Assembly: GCA_024231375.1 (NCBI GenBank)
Contig: JAAEQP010001780.1
Coordinates: 1-5,078 of the forward strand
DNA from: a bacterium
GTDB lineage: Bacteria > Hydrogenedentota > Hydrogenedentia > Hydrogenedentiales > SLHB01
Direction of reading: 5' to 3'
Length of the DNA stretch: 5,078 nucleotides
Positions 1-5,078 of this stretch are shown here, piece by piece. Both the position numbers and the translations under genes were made by a program. The first letter of the stretch is position 1; the number at the start of each line of letters is the position of its first letter. The notes beneath the pieces were generated by a model. That model was not told the DNA's origin and made no database searches. It saw only the letters and a program-made list of their open reading frames with translations.

Positions 1-2
1 CC

Positions 3-2363
3 CGTAGCGTGCACGTGGCGGCGGTCCGGCTCAACGAAGATGGAACCGAAGGCGATGGCGCGGAGGTCTGGTACGACAGAGAACACGGCGTACTCCAGCG
101 TATGACATTTCGGGACCGCGAAATCGTCGTTCGCGACGACGGCCGCTCACGGCTGGAGTACACCGCTGGCGCCGATTTTGCCCTCAAGACTGAAAGCACG
201 GACGCCATGGGCCTCGTGCGCAAGGTCATGAACGTCGCACGCATCACCGAGGGATACGAGCGCGCCCCGAGCGAGGATCGCGACGTGGAGGGCGTCCCTT
301 GCCAGTGCTACATGGACATGGCGCCGGACGGGAGCAACGCGCAGATGGCTTGGGTGGATGCGGAGGGCAGGCTGCGGCTTCATCAGGAGCGGACCCGGAC
401 GGCCGACGGCACGTATGTGCCCGATGACCTGGTCACGATCACCTACAACGAGCCCCACGACCCCACCGTGTTTGAGGTTGCGCTGGGGCCGAACGTGAAG
501 ATCATCGACCAGTCGCAATCCGACACGGTTCTTGCCCACCGCTTCAATCCGGACGACGCCCTCGCCGCGCGCGAAGTGCTCGGGCTGGTGTTCGCAGTGC
601 ATGAACTCGAAGTCCTCGACGACGGTCGCCTCTACCTCGTGAGTTCGCTGCGTCCGTCCAAGGAAACGGTGGACACCCTGGGCCCCATTCATTGGAACCG
701 GCGCGAAGGGCATCGCACCTACGACAGCTACGGACGATTCGCGCTGACTTCGTGGTGGGACCGCATGCCGGACGGGACCCTCATTGAAGAACCGATGCAT
801 ACGAAAACGCTGATGGAACTCGCCCACAACGGCGTCACGGTGCGGTGGTATTTGCTGCAACCCGCCAAAACCTGGCCAGGGATGTATGACCGGCTGCGGA
901 TTTCCGGATACGTCCACACGGACGGCAAACTCCAGAAGATGCATGAAGACGCCGGCGAGGAGTGGTTCGACAAGTATCGGCCTCTTCTGGAGGTGGAGTT
1001 GCCCAAGGAACGAATCAACCTTGATTCGGCACTGCAGTTGGCTTGGCGCGATGCATGCGAGTTGGCGCCGATTGCCTACGAGATGCACGCATTCGCGGGT
1101 AACCGCGCCCTGACCGAAGAAGAGCGCCAGATGCACCTCAATACCGGCTCCAGTCCGGAAGAGGTGGCGAAGCTCAACGTCGTCAATCGGGAACGCGTCA
1201 CCGACCTGTCCGAGGAGACGTTTCTGTCCGCCGTCGGCAACAACCTCGCTGAACTACCGCCCATTCCAGACACCGTCCTTGCCGCAATGGCTGAAGGCCC
1301 GACCGTCCTGGCAGATGCTAGGTCTTACAACAGCAGCTGGGGTTTGGCCGACGTTCTCGCGGGCAGCCAAATGGGATACATCGACAAGACCGGCGCCGTC
1401 GTTATTGAGCCGCAGTTCGGGGAGGCGGAGCCTTTCTCCGAGGGCATGGCCGCTGTCCGCGACATCCCCGCAAAGGGTCAGGCGTGGGCCTTGGCGCCGT
1501 GGGGATACGTGAATGCGGCGGGCGACCTGATTATCCCGTTTCAGTTCAAGGAAGCGTGCCCCTTCTCCGAAGGACGCGCCGCGGTACTCACCGAGACGGG
1601 GTGGGGACACATTGACAAGAACGGAAGCCCCATCACGCCCCCGGGGTACGGTAGCCTGGGTTCGTTTCACGACGGACTTGCGCCGTTCACCGTGGCCGAC
1701 AAGAGCGGGTTTGTCGATCGCGACGGGGCGGTCGCCATCGAGCCGCGGTTCGAATCGGCCTGGGAGTTCAGCGAAGGACTGGCCATCGTCAAGATCGAGG
1801 GCACGTTCGGCTTCATCGACACCTCGGGCATGATCGTCATCGAGCCCCGCTACGAACAGGCGCGTCAGTGCAAACAGGGACGGATTCCGGTCTGCACCGA
1901 CGGCAAATGGGGCCTTATCGACCACACGGGAGCGACTGTCCTTGAGCCGACGTTCGACGCCATCTGCGAGTTCAGTCAGGGCAGGGCGTGCGTCATGTCG
2001 GAGAGCCTCTACGGGTTCGTCGACCTGAACGGGAATGTAGTCATACCGGTCGTCTACGAAGACACGACGCTCTATTTCAGGGAAGGTCTCGTGAGCGTCT
2101 CCAGGGGCGGACCGGAGAACCGCTTCATGATCAACCTCCAAGGCAACGTCGTGCCGGACATCCGTGCCCAACAGTTTGCCGACGGCCTGTCGCCCGTGCA
2201 GGACTTCTCAAAGAACGCGGAGCACGGATACTGGGGGTACGTCGATCACACGGGCCGATTTGTCATCGAGCCCACCTTCGAATACGCCAGAGCGTTCTCG
2301 GAAGGGCGTGCCGCCTTCGCCATCAACGTTAACTGGAAGGCGCTCAACAACTCCAGTTGGTAG
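3..2363 (+). CDS. LolA/RseB-like domain protein with C-terminal WG repeats (5' partial)
   Basis: The reading frame is open to the left edge. A GTG at position 9 is possible but unlikely as the start, because the first strand of the N-terminal domain is already under way (R-S-V-H-V). Residues are numbered from that GTG. Residues 1-170 look like a LolA/RseB-type beta-sheet domain of the kind found on anti-sigma or lipoprotein-sorting proteins: EVWYDREHGVLQR at 19-31, a DDG turn, and a closing DPTVFEV at 151-157. Residues 175-430 are a middle region I do not recognise. Residues 455-771 hold nine WG (KWG) repeats of about 34 residues, typified by WGYVDHTGRFVIEPTFEYARA. The protein stops soon after the last repeat (TAG at 2361-2363). 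WG repeats form beta folds and usually serve binding or surface roles, so the function is unknown. The N-terminus lies outside the window, so a signal peptide or membrane anchor cannot be judged. The WG-repeat call is firm; the N-terminal fold is inferred. Confidence 0.9.
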   Translation, partial: RSVHVAAVRLNEDGTEGDGAEVWYDREHGVLQRMTFRDREIVVRDDGRSRLEYTAGADFALKTESTDAMGLVRKVMNVARITEGYERAPSEDRDVEGVPCQCYMDMAPDGSNAQMAWVDAEGRLRLHQERTRTADGTYVPDDLVTITYNEPHDPTVFEVALGPNVKIIDQSQSDTVLAHRFNPDDALAAREVLGLVFAVHELEVLDDGRLYLVSSLRPSKETVDTLGPIHWNRREGHRTYDSYGRFALTSWWDRMPDGTLIEEPMHTKTLMELAHNGVTVRWYLLQPAKTWPGMYDRLRISGYVHTDGKLQKMHEDAGEEWFDKYRPLLEVELPKERINLDSALQLAWRDACELAPIAYEMHAFAGNRALTEEERQMHLNTGSSPEEVAKLNVVNRERVTDLSEETFLSAVGNNLAELPPIPDTVLAAMAEGPTVLADARSYNSSWGLADVLAGSQMGYIDKTGAVVIEPQFGEAEPFSEGMAAVRDIPAKGQAWALAPWGYVNAAGDLIIPFQFKEACPFSEGRAAVLTETGWGHIDKNGSPITPPGYGSLGSFHDGLAPFTVADKSGFVDRDGAVAIEPRFESAWEFSEGLAIVKIEGTFGFIDTSGMIVIEPRYEQARQCKQGRIPVCTDGKWGLIDHTGATVLEPTFDAICEFSQGRACVMSESLYGFVDLNGNVVIPVVYEDTTLYFREGLVSVSRGGPENRFMINLQGNVVPDIRAQQFADGLSPVQDFSKNAEHGYWGYVDHTGRFVIEPTFEYARAFSEGRAAFAINVNWKALNNSSW
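1371..2318 (+). repeat. Nine tandem WG (KWG) repeats within the first gene
   Basis: These are in-frame protein repeats with period about 34 residues (about 102 bp). They start near residues 455, 498, 532, 566, 600, 634, 668, 704 and 742. The shared pattern is (W/F/Y/S/M)-G-(Y/F/H/L)-(I/V)-(D/N)-x-x-G-x-x-(V/I)-I-E-P-x-(F/Y)-(E)-x-A-x-x-F-(S/H)-(E/Q/D)-G. The DNA keeps a recognisable echo, with an Ile-Glu-Pro or Leu-Glu-Pro codon block near 1402, 1735, 1838, 1941 and 2266. Divergence between copies is high, so this is an old protein repeat and not a recent DNA duplication. The eighth copy is degenerate: it lacks the WG and EP positions and reads NRFMINLQGNVVPD. Confidence 0.88.
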
Positions 2364-2385
2364 GCGTTCAGTGCCCTGCCACGTT

Positions 2386-3060
2386 CTACAAGAGCGGCTG
2401 GCCCTTCTTGAGCATGGGGTGCAATGGGCACTCGCTGCACTTCGGGGTGCGCCGACAGAAATCCTTGCCTGCGAACACGATGAGGCCGTGATACTCCTGG
2501 AACCGGTGCAGGTCCGGTTCCAGGCGTCGTTCGAACAGGGCGCGTAGATCCTCGTAGCCGATGTCCGGCGGGCACAACCCGTGCCGGCTGAGGATGCGGC
2601 GGGTGTAGGCGTCGACCACGAAGACGGGCATGTTGCATGCGTACAGGAGGATATCGTCCGCGGTCTCAGGGCCGATGCCGTTCACGGCGAGCAACTCGGG
2701 CCGCAACTCGTCCAAGGGCCGCCGCGCCATGCGCTTCATGCTGCCACCGTACCGTTCCACGAGATAGGCGCAGAAGCTCCGAACGCGCTTGGTCTTGAGG
2801 CGGAAGTACCCGGATGGACGGAGCGCTTCGTGCAGAACCTCGTCCGCCGCGTCCAGAATCCGGCGCGGCGCCAGCAATTTCGCCTGTTTCAGGTTGGCAA
2901 TGGCCTTCTCGACATTGGTCCATGCGGCGTTCTGCGTCAACACCGCGCCCACGGCGATCTCGAAGGGCGTATCCCCCGGCCACCAGTGGGTGAGGCCGTA
3001 GTGCTTGCTCAGAAGGCCGTATAGCCGTTCCAATGAGCGCTTCGTTGCAGTCGCGGTCAC
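2386..3060 (-). CDS. Endonuclease III-like HhH-GPD DNA glycosylase (COG2231 / MagIII-like)
   Basis: This is a base-excision repair glycosylase of the endonuclease III superfamily; such enzymes remove damaged bases from DNA in the cytoplasm. Numbered from GTG at 3060 (224 aa), it has WWPGDTPFEIAVGAVLTQN at 26-44, a helix-hairpin-helix VNGIGPETAD at 126-135, and the catalytic-Asp segment VVDAYTRRIL with D150. The Lys that gives endonuclease III its lyase activity (GVGRKTA) is Glu132 here, which suggests a monofunctional glycosylase such as 3-methyladenine glycosylase III. The Fe-S loop keeps C202, C208 and C211, but the expected fourth Cys position is L217, so a normal 4Fe-4S cluster is doubtful. 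Start: GTG 3060 overlaps the upstream stop by four bases (GTGA), has GGAG 11 nt upstream, and matches usual family length. ATG at 3081 (231 aa, no clear Shine-Dalgarno) and GTG at 3135 (249 aa) are alternatives. The gene is last in the operon. The exact substrate is unknown. Confidence 0.9.
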   Translation of the reverse strand: MTATATKRSLERLYGLLSKHYGLTHWWPGDTPFEIAVGAVLTQNAAWTNVEKAIANLKQAKLLAPRRILDAADEVLHEALRPSGYFRLKTKRVRSFCAYLVERYGGSMKRMARRPLDELRPELLAVNGIGPETADDILLYACNMPVFVVDAYTRRILSRHGLCPPDIGYEDLRALFERRLEPDLHRFQEYHGLIVFAGKDFCRRTPKCSECPLHPMLKKGQPLL

Positions 3061-3869
3061 TTCCGATTCATCTCCATCCATTTCACGCCGAAATCCACCG
3101 CAGCTCGCTGCGGGAACAGCCACGATTGAGCGCACGCCACCTCGCCCGGTTGAATGCCGTGGGCCTCAAAGAATGCGTCCTCAACGGCCCGGAAATCGTC
3201 GTCGCACACGTCCAGATCGCGGAACTCGACCCACTCCCGTACTCCGTCCACCAGCATCGGCGCCCCGGTCGTAATCGTCCGCTTGGCCGGGTAGTTGGCC
3301 CGGTGCTCGGAAAGATGGAGCGACGTGTTACGACGCGCTCCAAGAAAGAGCACATGTCCGTCCAATGCGTAAATTCTGGCAAGGGGACCGGCGTCGCCCA
3401 GGCCGAACTCAAGCGGGTGGGCGCTCGCGATCTCCGCTGCATGGAGTCCCCACGCCGCGAAGGAAAGCTGCGGGTGGGCGCTTCGCACAACGCCCGGTTG
3501 CCCACGGAAACAATCCGGGATGGCGCCCATTTGCCGGGTCGGCGTCATGGCCGGATGGTAGGCGGGCATAGTGTGCCGAATGGTGTCCCACCACGACGCG
3601 GGTACAGGCGGACTCTCCCAGCGCGCGGGGTCGCTGAGGTCGCCCGAGAACGTGGGCATCACAAGTGTCCCGGTGTCGCCCAGGACCGCCTCCAGGGCCA
3701 ACACCACGGCCACCGGCCCACCGCACACCCAGCCCAGGCTGCTCAACGACGAATGCACCAGCAGCGTCATCCCTTCCCGTACGCCCAAGGCGCGCAGATC
3801 TCGCGCCAAGGTTTCAACTGTTGCCGGTCCTGTGTCCTGTGCCTTCAGGACTACGTCTTGTTCGCTCAC
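3057..3869 (-). CDS. Aminoglycoside N(3)-acetyltransferase family protein
   Basis: This 270-residue protein has the length and motifs of the AAC(3)/YokD/FrbF family, whose members transfer an acetyl group from acetyl-CoA to an amine. Visible motifs in order are VHSSLSSLGWVCGG at 38-51, MPTFS at 71-75, DPARWESPPVP at 80-90, MGAIPDCFR at 114-122, RSAHPQLSFAAWG at 129-141, GPLARI at 161-166, and LGARRNTSLHLSEHR at 176-190 with the conserved N181, T182, H185 and E188. The family pattern is intact and shows no break. The start is GTG at 3869, backed by a near-perfect Shine-Dalgarno. The gene overlaps its neighbours on both sides, so it is likely translated as part of an operon. Many chromosomal members of this family do not confer aminoglycoside resistance and act on other amines. 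No integron, transposase or plasmid gene is nearby, so I read this as a native enzyme with unknown substrate, not an acquired resistance gene. Confidence 0.93.
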   Translation of the reverse strand: MSEQDVVLKAQDTGPATVETLARDLRALGVREGMTLLVHSSLSSLGWVCGGPVAVVLALEAVLGDTGTLVMPTFSGDLSDPARWESPPVPASWWDTIRHTMPAYHPAMTPTRQMGAIPDCFRGQPGVVRSAHPQLSFAAWGLHAAEIASAHPLEFGLGDAGPLARIYALDGHVLFLGARRNTSLHLSEHRANYPAKRTITTGAPMLVDGVREWVEFRDLDVCDDDFRAVEDAFFEAHGIQPGEVACAQSWLFPQRAAVDFGVKWMEMNRK

Positions 3870-4079
3870 GTCCCCCTCCGTCGCGGTTGCTCCGGCTTGC
3901 GCACCCGGACCTTGGCGCCGCCGATCTGCACGAAATCGGTCACATGATGGGCCTTCTCGACGGTCACTTCAACCCAGCCGCCGTCTTTGATGCCCAGCAC
4001 GGCCCGGGCGGGGATGGCCGGTCCCAGGATGTCGCAGCCGCTGCACGCGCGGCCACCACAATTGTAAGGGGTAGACCAT
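3866..4079 (-). pseudogene. Small CX4CX2C protein gene with an apparent one-base frameshift
   Basis: The minus-strand frame ending at TGA 3868-3866 reads as a convincing protein tail: CDILGPAIPARAVLGIKDGG, then WVEVTVEKAHHVTDFVQIGG, then AKVRVRKPEQPRRRGT. Codon third positions are strongly G or C. Its stop overlaps the GTG of the AAC(3)-family gene by four bases. The frame has no ATG and is closed upstream by TAA. An ATG at 4079 lies in another frame, and the span of 214 nt is one base too long. Removing one C from the CCCC run (4071-4068) joins the two frames into a 70-residue protein that begins MVYPYNCGGRACSGCDI, with C7, C12 and C15 forming a CX4CX2C motif that could bind metal. It could be a true frameshift, a sequencing error, or +1 recoding at CCC-U. 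There is no Shine-Dalgarno before the ATG. An unshifted alternative is a 44-residue product from an internal GTG. I do not recognise the family. Confidence 0.55.
3870..3882 (-). promoter_or_regulatory. Shine-Dalgarno site for the AAC(3)-family gene
   Basis: On the minus strand, CGGAGGGGGAC lies directly before GTG at 3869, with GGAGG 5 nt from the start. This settles the GTG as the start codon. The site lies inside the 3' end of the small upstream reading frame, as expected for coupled genes. Confidence 0.8.
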
Positions 4080-4090
4080 TATTCTATACT
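4062..4090 (+). promoter_or_regulatory. Predicted sigma70-type promoter facing the FkbM gene
   Basis: TTGTAA at 4062-4067 matches four of six bases of the -35 consensus. TATACT at 4085-4090 matches five of six of the -10. They are separated by exactly 17 nt. Transcription would begin near 4097, giving a leader of about 210 nt before the methyltransferase gene at 4308. The element overlaps the 5' end of the opposing small gene. This is consensus matching only. Confidence 0.45.
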
Positions 4091-4127
4091 GCGAGCGTGT
4101 GAAGGGCGGTCGAACTGGACGCCTAGG

Positions 4128-4157
4128 CGAAAGGCGGGAAATCTCCTGCGTCTTTCG
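4128..4157 (+). other. Hairpin in the predicted leader of the FkbM gene
   Basis: CGAAAG (4128-4133) pairs with CTTTCG (4152-4157), GC (4134-4135) with GC (4148-4149), and GGGA (4136-4139) with TCCT (4144-4147, including one G-T pair). The loop is AATC and there is a two-base bulge at 4150-4151. It is followed by a run of G, not T, so it is not an intrinsic terminator on the plus strand. Its role, if any, is unknown. Confidence 0.35.
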
Positions 4158-4292
4158 GGGGGTGAGGTCGTCGAATCCGGGGCAATCTCGGAAGCCGATT
4201 CTTGGCGCCATCATGACCTCCACGGCAATGTCCGGATGATTCACGCGCTCTGAGTAGATCTGGGCCAACGTGCCGAAGCCGTAGGTACCTCG

Positions 4293-4299
4293 AAGGAGG
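4293..4299 (+). promoter_or_regulatory. Shine-Dalgarno site for the FkbM methyltransferase gene
   Basis: AAGGAGG is a full match to the anti-Shine-Dalgarno of 16S rRNA. It lies 8 nt before ATG 4308, or 5 nt before an in-frame GTG at 4305, so either codon could be used. An ATG at 4303 is followed at once by TGA and is not a start. Confidence 0.8.
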
Positions 4300-4307
4300 G
4301 TTATGTG

Positions 4308-5078
4308 ATGTCGGGAAAACGTCTTCTAGGGCCGGCGTATCTGGCCTTGTTCGTGGTTGCGGTCATTGCTGCTTTCGTCGTGAGAGCCTACCTTCTCACG
4401 CCACCCGACGACGCGCCGATACCGGCGTCAGAGCCCGAAGCCAAGCCCATGACGCCGGAGGAGGTCTTGACCTCCGGAACGAAAGCCTATTCCCAGTTCG
4501 ACGAGGAACTGGTGATCCGTCATTTCTTCGAAGATCGCACCGGCGGGGTGTTCTTGGACGTAGGGTGTTCCTGGCCCATCAAGTTCAGCACCACATTCTA
4601 TCTTGAGAGACATCTGAACTGGACCGGGATTGGGATTGACGCGCAGGATTTCTACCGGCCGTTGTGGGAGAAGACGCGACCGAATTCGAAGTTCTTGGCC
4701 TTCGCCGTGTCGGACAAGTCGGGAGAGAAGCTCAAGTTCTTCGTTGCGCCCGAGGCGCGGGGCGTGTCCTCTTTGTCGCGCGATCATGTGGAGTCATGGG
4801 AGCACGAATCCGTCGAGATCGAAGTCGAGACCATTACCTTGAACAAGCTGCTGGATGACAAGAGCGTTTCCAGGATCGACTTTCTTTCGATGGACATTGA
4901 GGGAGCAGAGATCGGGGCGCTCAAGGGGTTCGACATCGAGCGATTCCGTCCGTCGCTGGTCTGCATTGAGATTTGGCCGGACAACACGCAGATTGTCAAG
5001 GACTACTTCGCCAAGCATGGCTACGAGTTGATCGAGCGCTATCGCGAATACGACAAGATAAACTGGTACTTCAGGCCC
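4308..5078 (+). CDS. Membrane-anchored FkbM-family methyltransferase (3' partial)
   Basis: The frame is open from ATG 4308 to the right edge (257 codons). Residues 7-30 form one hydrophobic segment (LGPAYLALFVVAVIAAFVV and beyond) after a short K4-R5 tail, followed by a Pro/Glu/Ala-rich linker at 31-52. The catalytic domain starts near 60. Visible FkbM/Methyltransf_21 features are motif I FLDVGCSWPIKFSTTFYLE at 82-100, the GIGIDA strand end at 107-112 with the acidic residue expected to contact the SAM ribose, a VSSLSRD segment at 153-159, and the signature IDFLSMDIEGAEIGALKGF at 190-208. These enzymes transfer methyl from S-adenosylmethionine, usually to an oxygen of a sugar or other small molecule; the substrate here cannot be told. 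The last residues in view (INWYFRP) resemble the usual end of the family, so little is missing. Start choice rests on an excellent Shine-Dalgarno. It is transcribed away from the minus-strand operon. Confidence 0.92.
   Translation, partial: MSGKRLLGPAYLALFVVAVIAAFVVRAYLLTPPDDAPIPASEPEAKPMTPEEVLTSGTKAYSQFDEELVIRHFFEDRTGGVFLDVGCSWPIKFSTTFYLERHLNWTGIGIDAQDFYRPLWEKTRPNSKFLAFAVSDKSGEKLKFFVAPEARGVSSLSRDHVESWEHESVEIEVETITLNKLLDDKSVSRIDFLSMDIEGAEIGALKGFDIERFRPSLVCIEIWPDNTQIVKDYFAKHGYELIERYREYDKINWYFRP

Noticed and set aside
147..1136. Long minus-strand open frame (329 codons) opposite the first gene
   Set aside because: It lies wholly antisense to a well-supported coding region. The translation is rich in His, Arg and Val with no domain pattern, typical of a mirror frame in GC-rich DNA.
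1254..2171. Minus-strand open frame (305 codons) opposite the WG repeats
   Set aside because: Its faint periodicity is the mirror of the WG repeats on the plus strand. It has no recognisable motif.
2331..2358. Inverted repeat AACTGGA...TCCAGTT at the end of the first gene as a terminator
   Set aside because: The stem is only 7 bp with a 14-nt loop, lies inside the coding region and has no T-run on either strand. The convergent genes may end by another means.
3057..3869. Acquired aminoglycoside resistance gene on a mobile element
   Set aside because: No transposase, integron, inverted-repeat boundary or plasmid gene is seen, and base use matches the neighbours. The gene sits inside a coupled operon.
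3033..3947. Plus-strand open frame (304 codons) opposite the AAC(3)-family gene
   Set aside because: It is antisense to a gene with clear family motifs, is very Arg/Pro/His rich, and runs across a gene boundary on the other strand.
4084..4096. Minus-strand promoter TAGAAT just before ATG 4079
   Set aside because: The hexamer matches the -10 box, but it ends two bases before the ATG, which puts the transcript start inside the gene, and no -35 box lies 16-18 nt upstream.
4121..4128. GCCTAGGC palindrome as an operator
   Set aside because: A single 8-bp palindrome with no second copy is too short to support a binding site.

Overview
This is a GC-rich bacterial chromosomal window with GTG starts, strong Shine-Dalgarno sites and tightly overlapping genes. 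I see no rRNA, tRNA, CRISPR array, insertion sequence or phage gene. The gene style (a long WG-repeat protein behind a LolA/RseB-like domain, an environmental AAC(3) homologue, a membrane-anchored FkbM methyltransferase) would fit a Planctomycetes-like or Hydrogenedentes-like environmental bacterium. That is an impression, not something the sequence proves.

Layout. (1) Positions 3-2363, + strand: the C-terminal 787 codons of a large protein that enters from the left edge. It has a LolA/RseB-like domain, a middle region of unknown function, and nine WG repeats. (2) Positions 2386-4079, - strand, convergent with gene 1 across only 22 bp: a compact operon read right to left. It holds a small Cys-containing protein that appears to carry a one-base frameshift (4079-3866), an aminoglycoside N3-acetyltransferase-family protein (3869-3057), and an endonuclease III-like HhH-GPD DNA glycosylase (about 3060-2386). 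Both gene junctions can be read as four-base GTGA stop/start overlaps. (3) Positions 4080-4307: an intergenic region with a good sigma70-like promoter facing right and a hairpin in the predicted leader. Its minus strand also has a protein-like reading that I cannot identify. (4) Positions 4308-5078, + strand: a membrane-anchored FkbM-family methyltransferase that runs off the right edge, probably only a few residues short of its C-terminus.

How the parts relate. The three minus-strand genes are probably co-transcribed and translationally coupled. One is a small-molecule acyltransferase family member and one is a base-excision repair-type enzyme, so the link is not an obvious pathway. The flanking plus-strand genes look unrelated to that operon. 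The least ordinary part of the window is 3866-4307, which combines the uncalled small gene, its possible +1 frameshift site, an overlapping opposing promoter and the unexplained minus-strand reading. I found no convincing defence system or other complete novel system.
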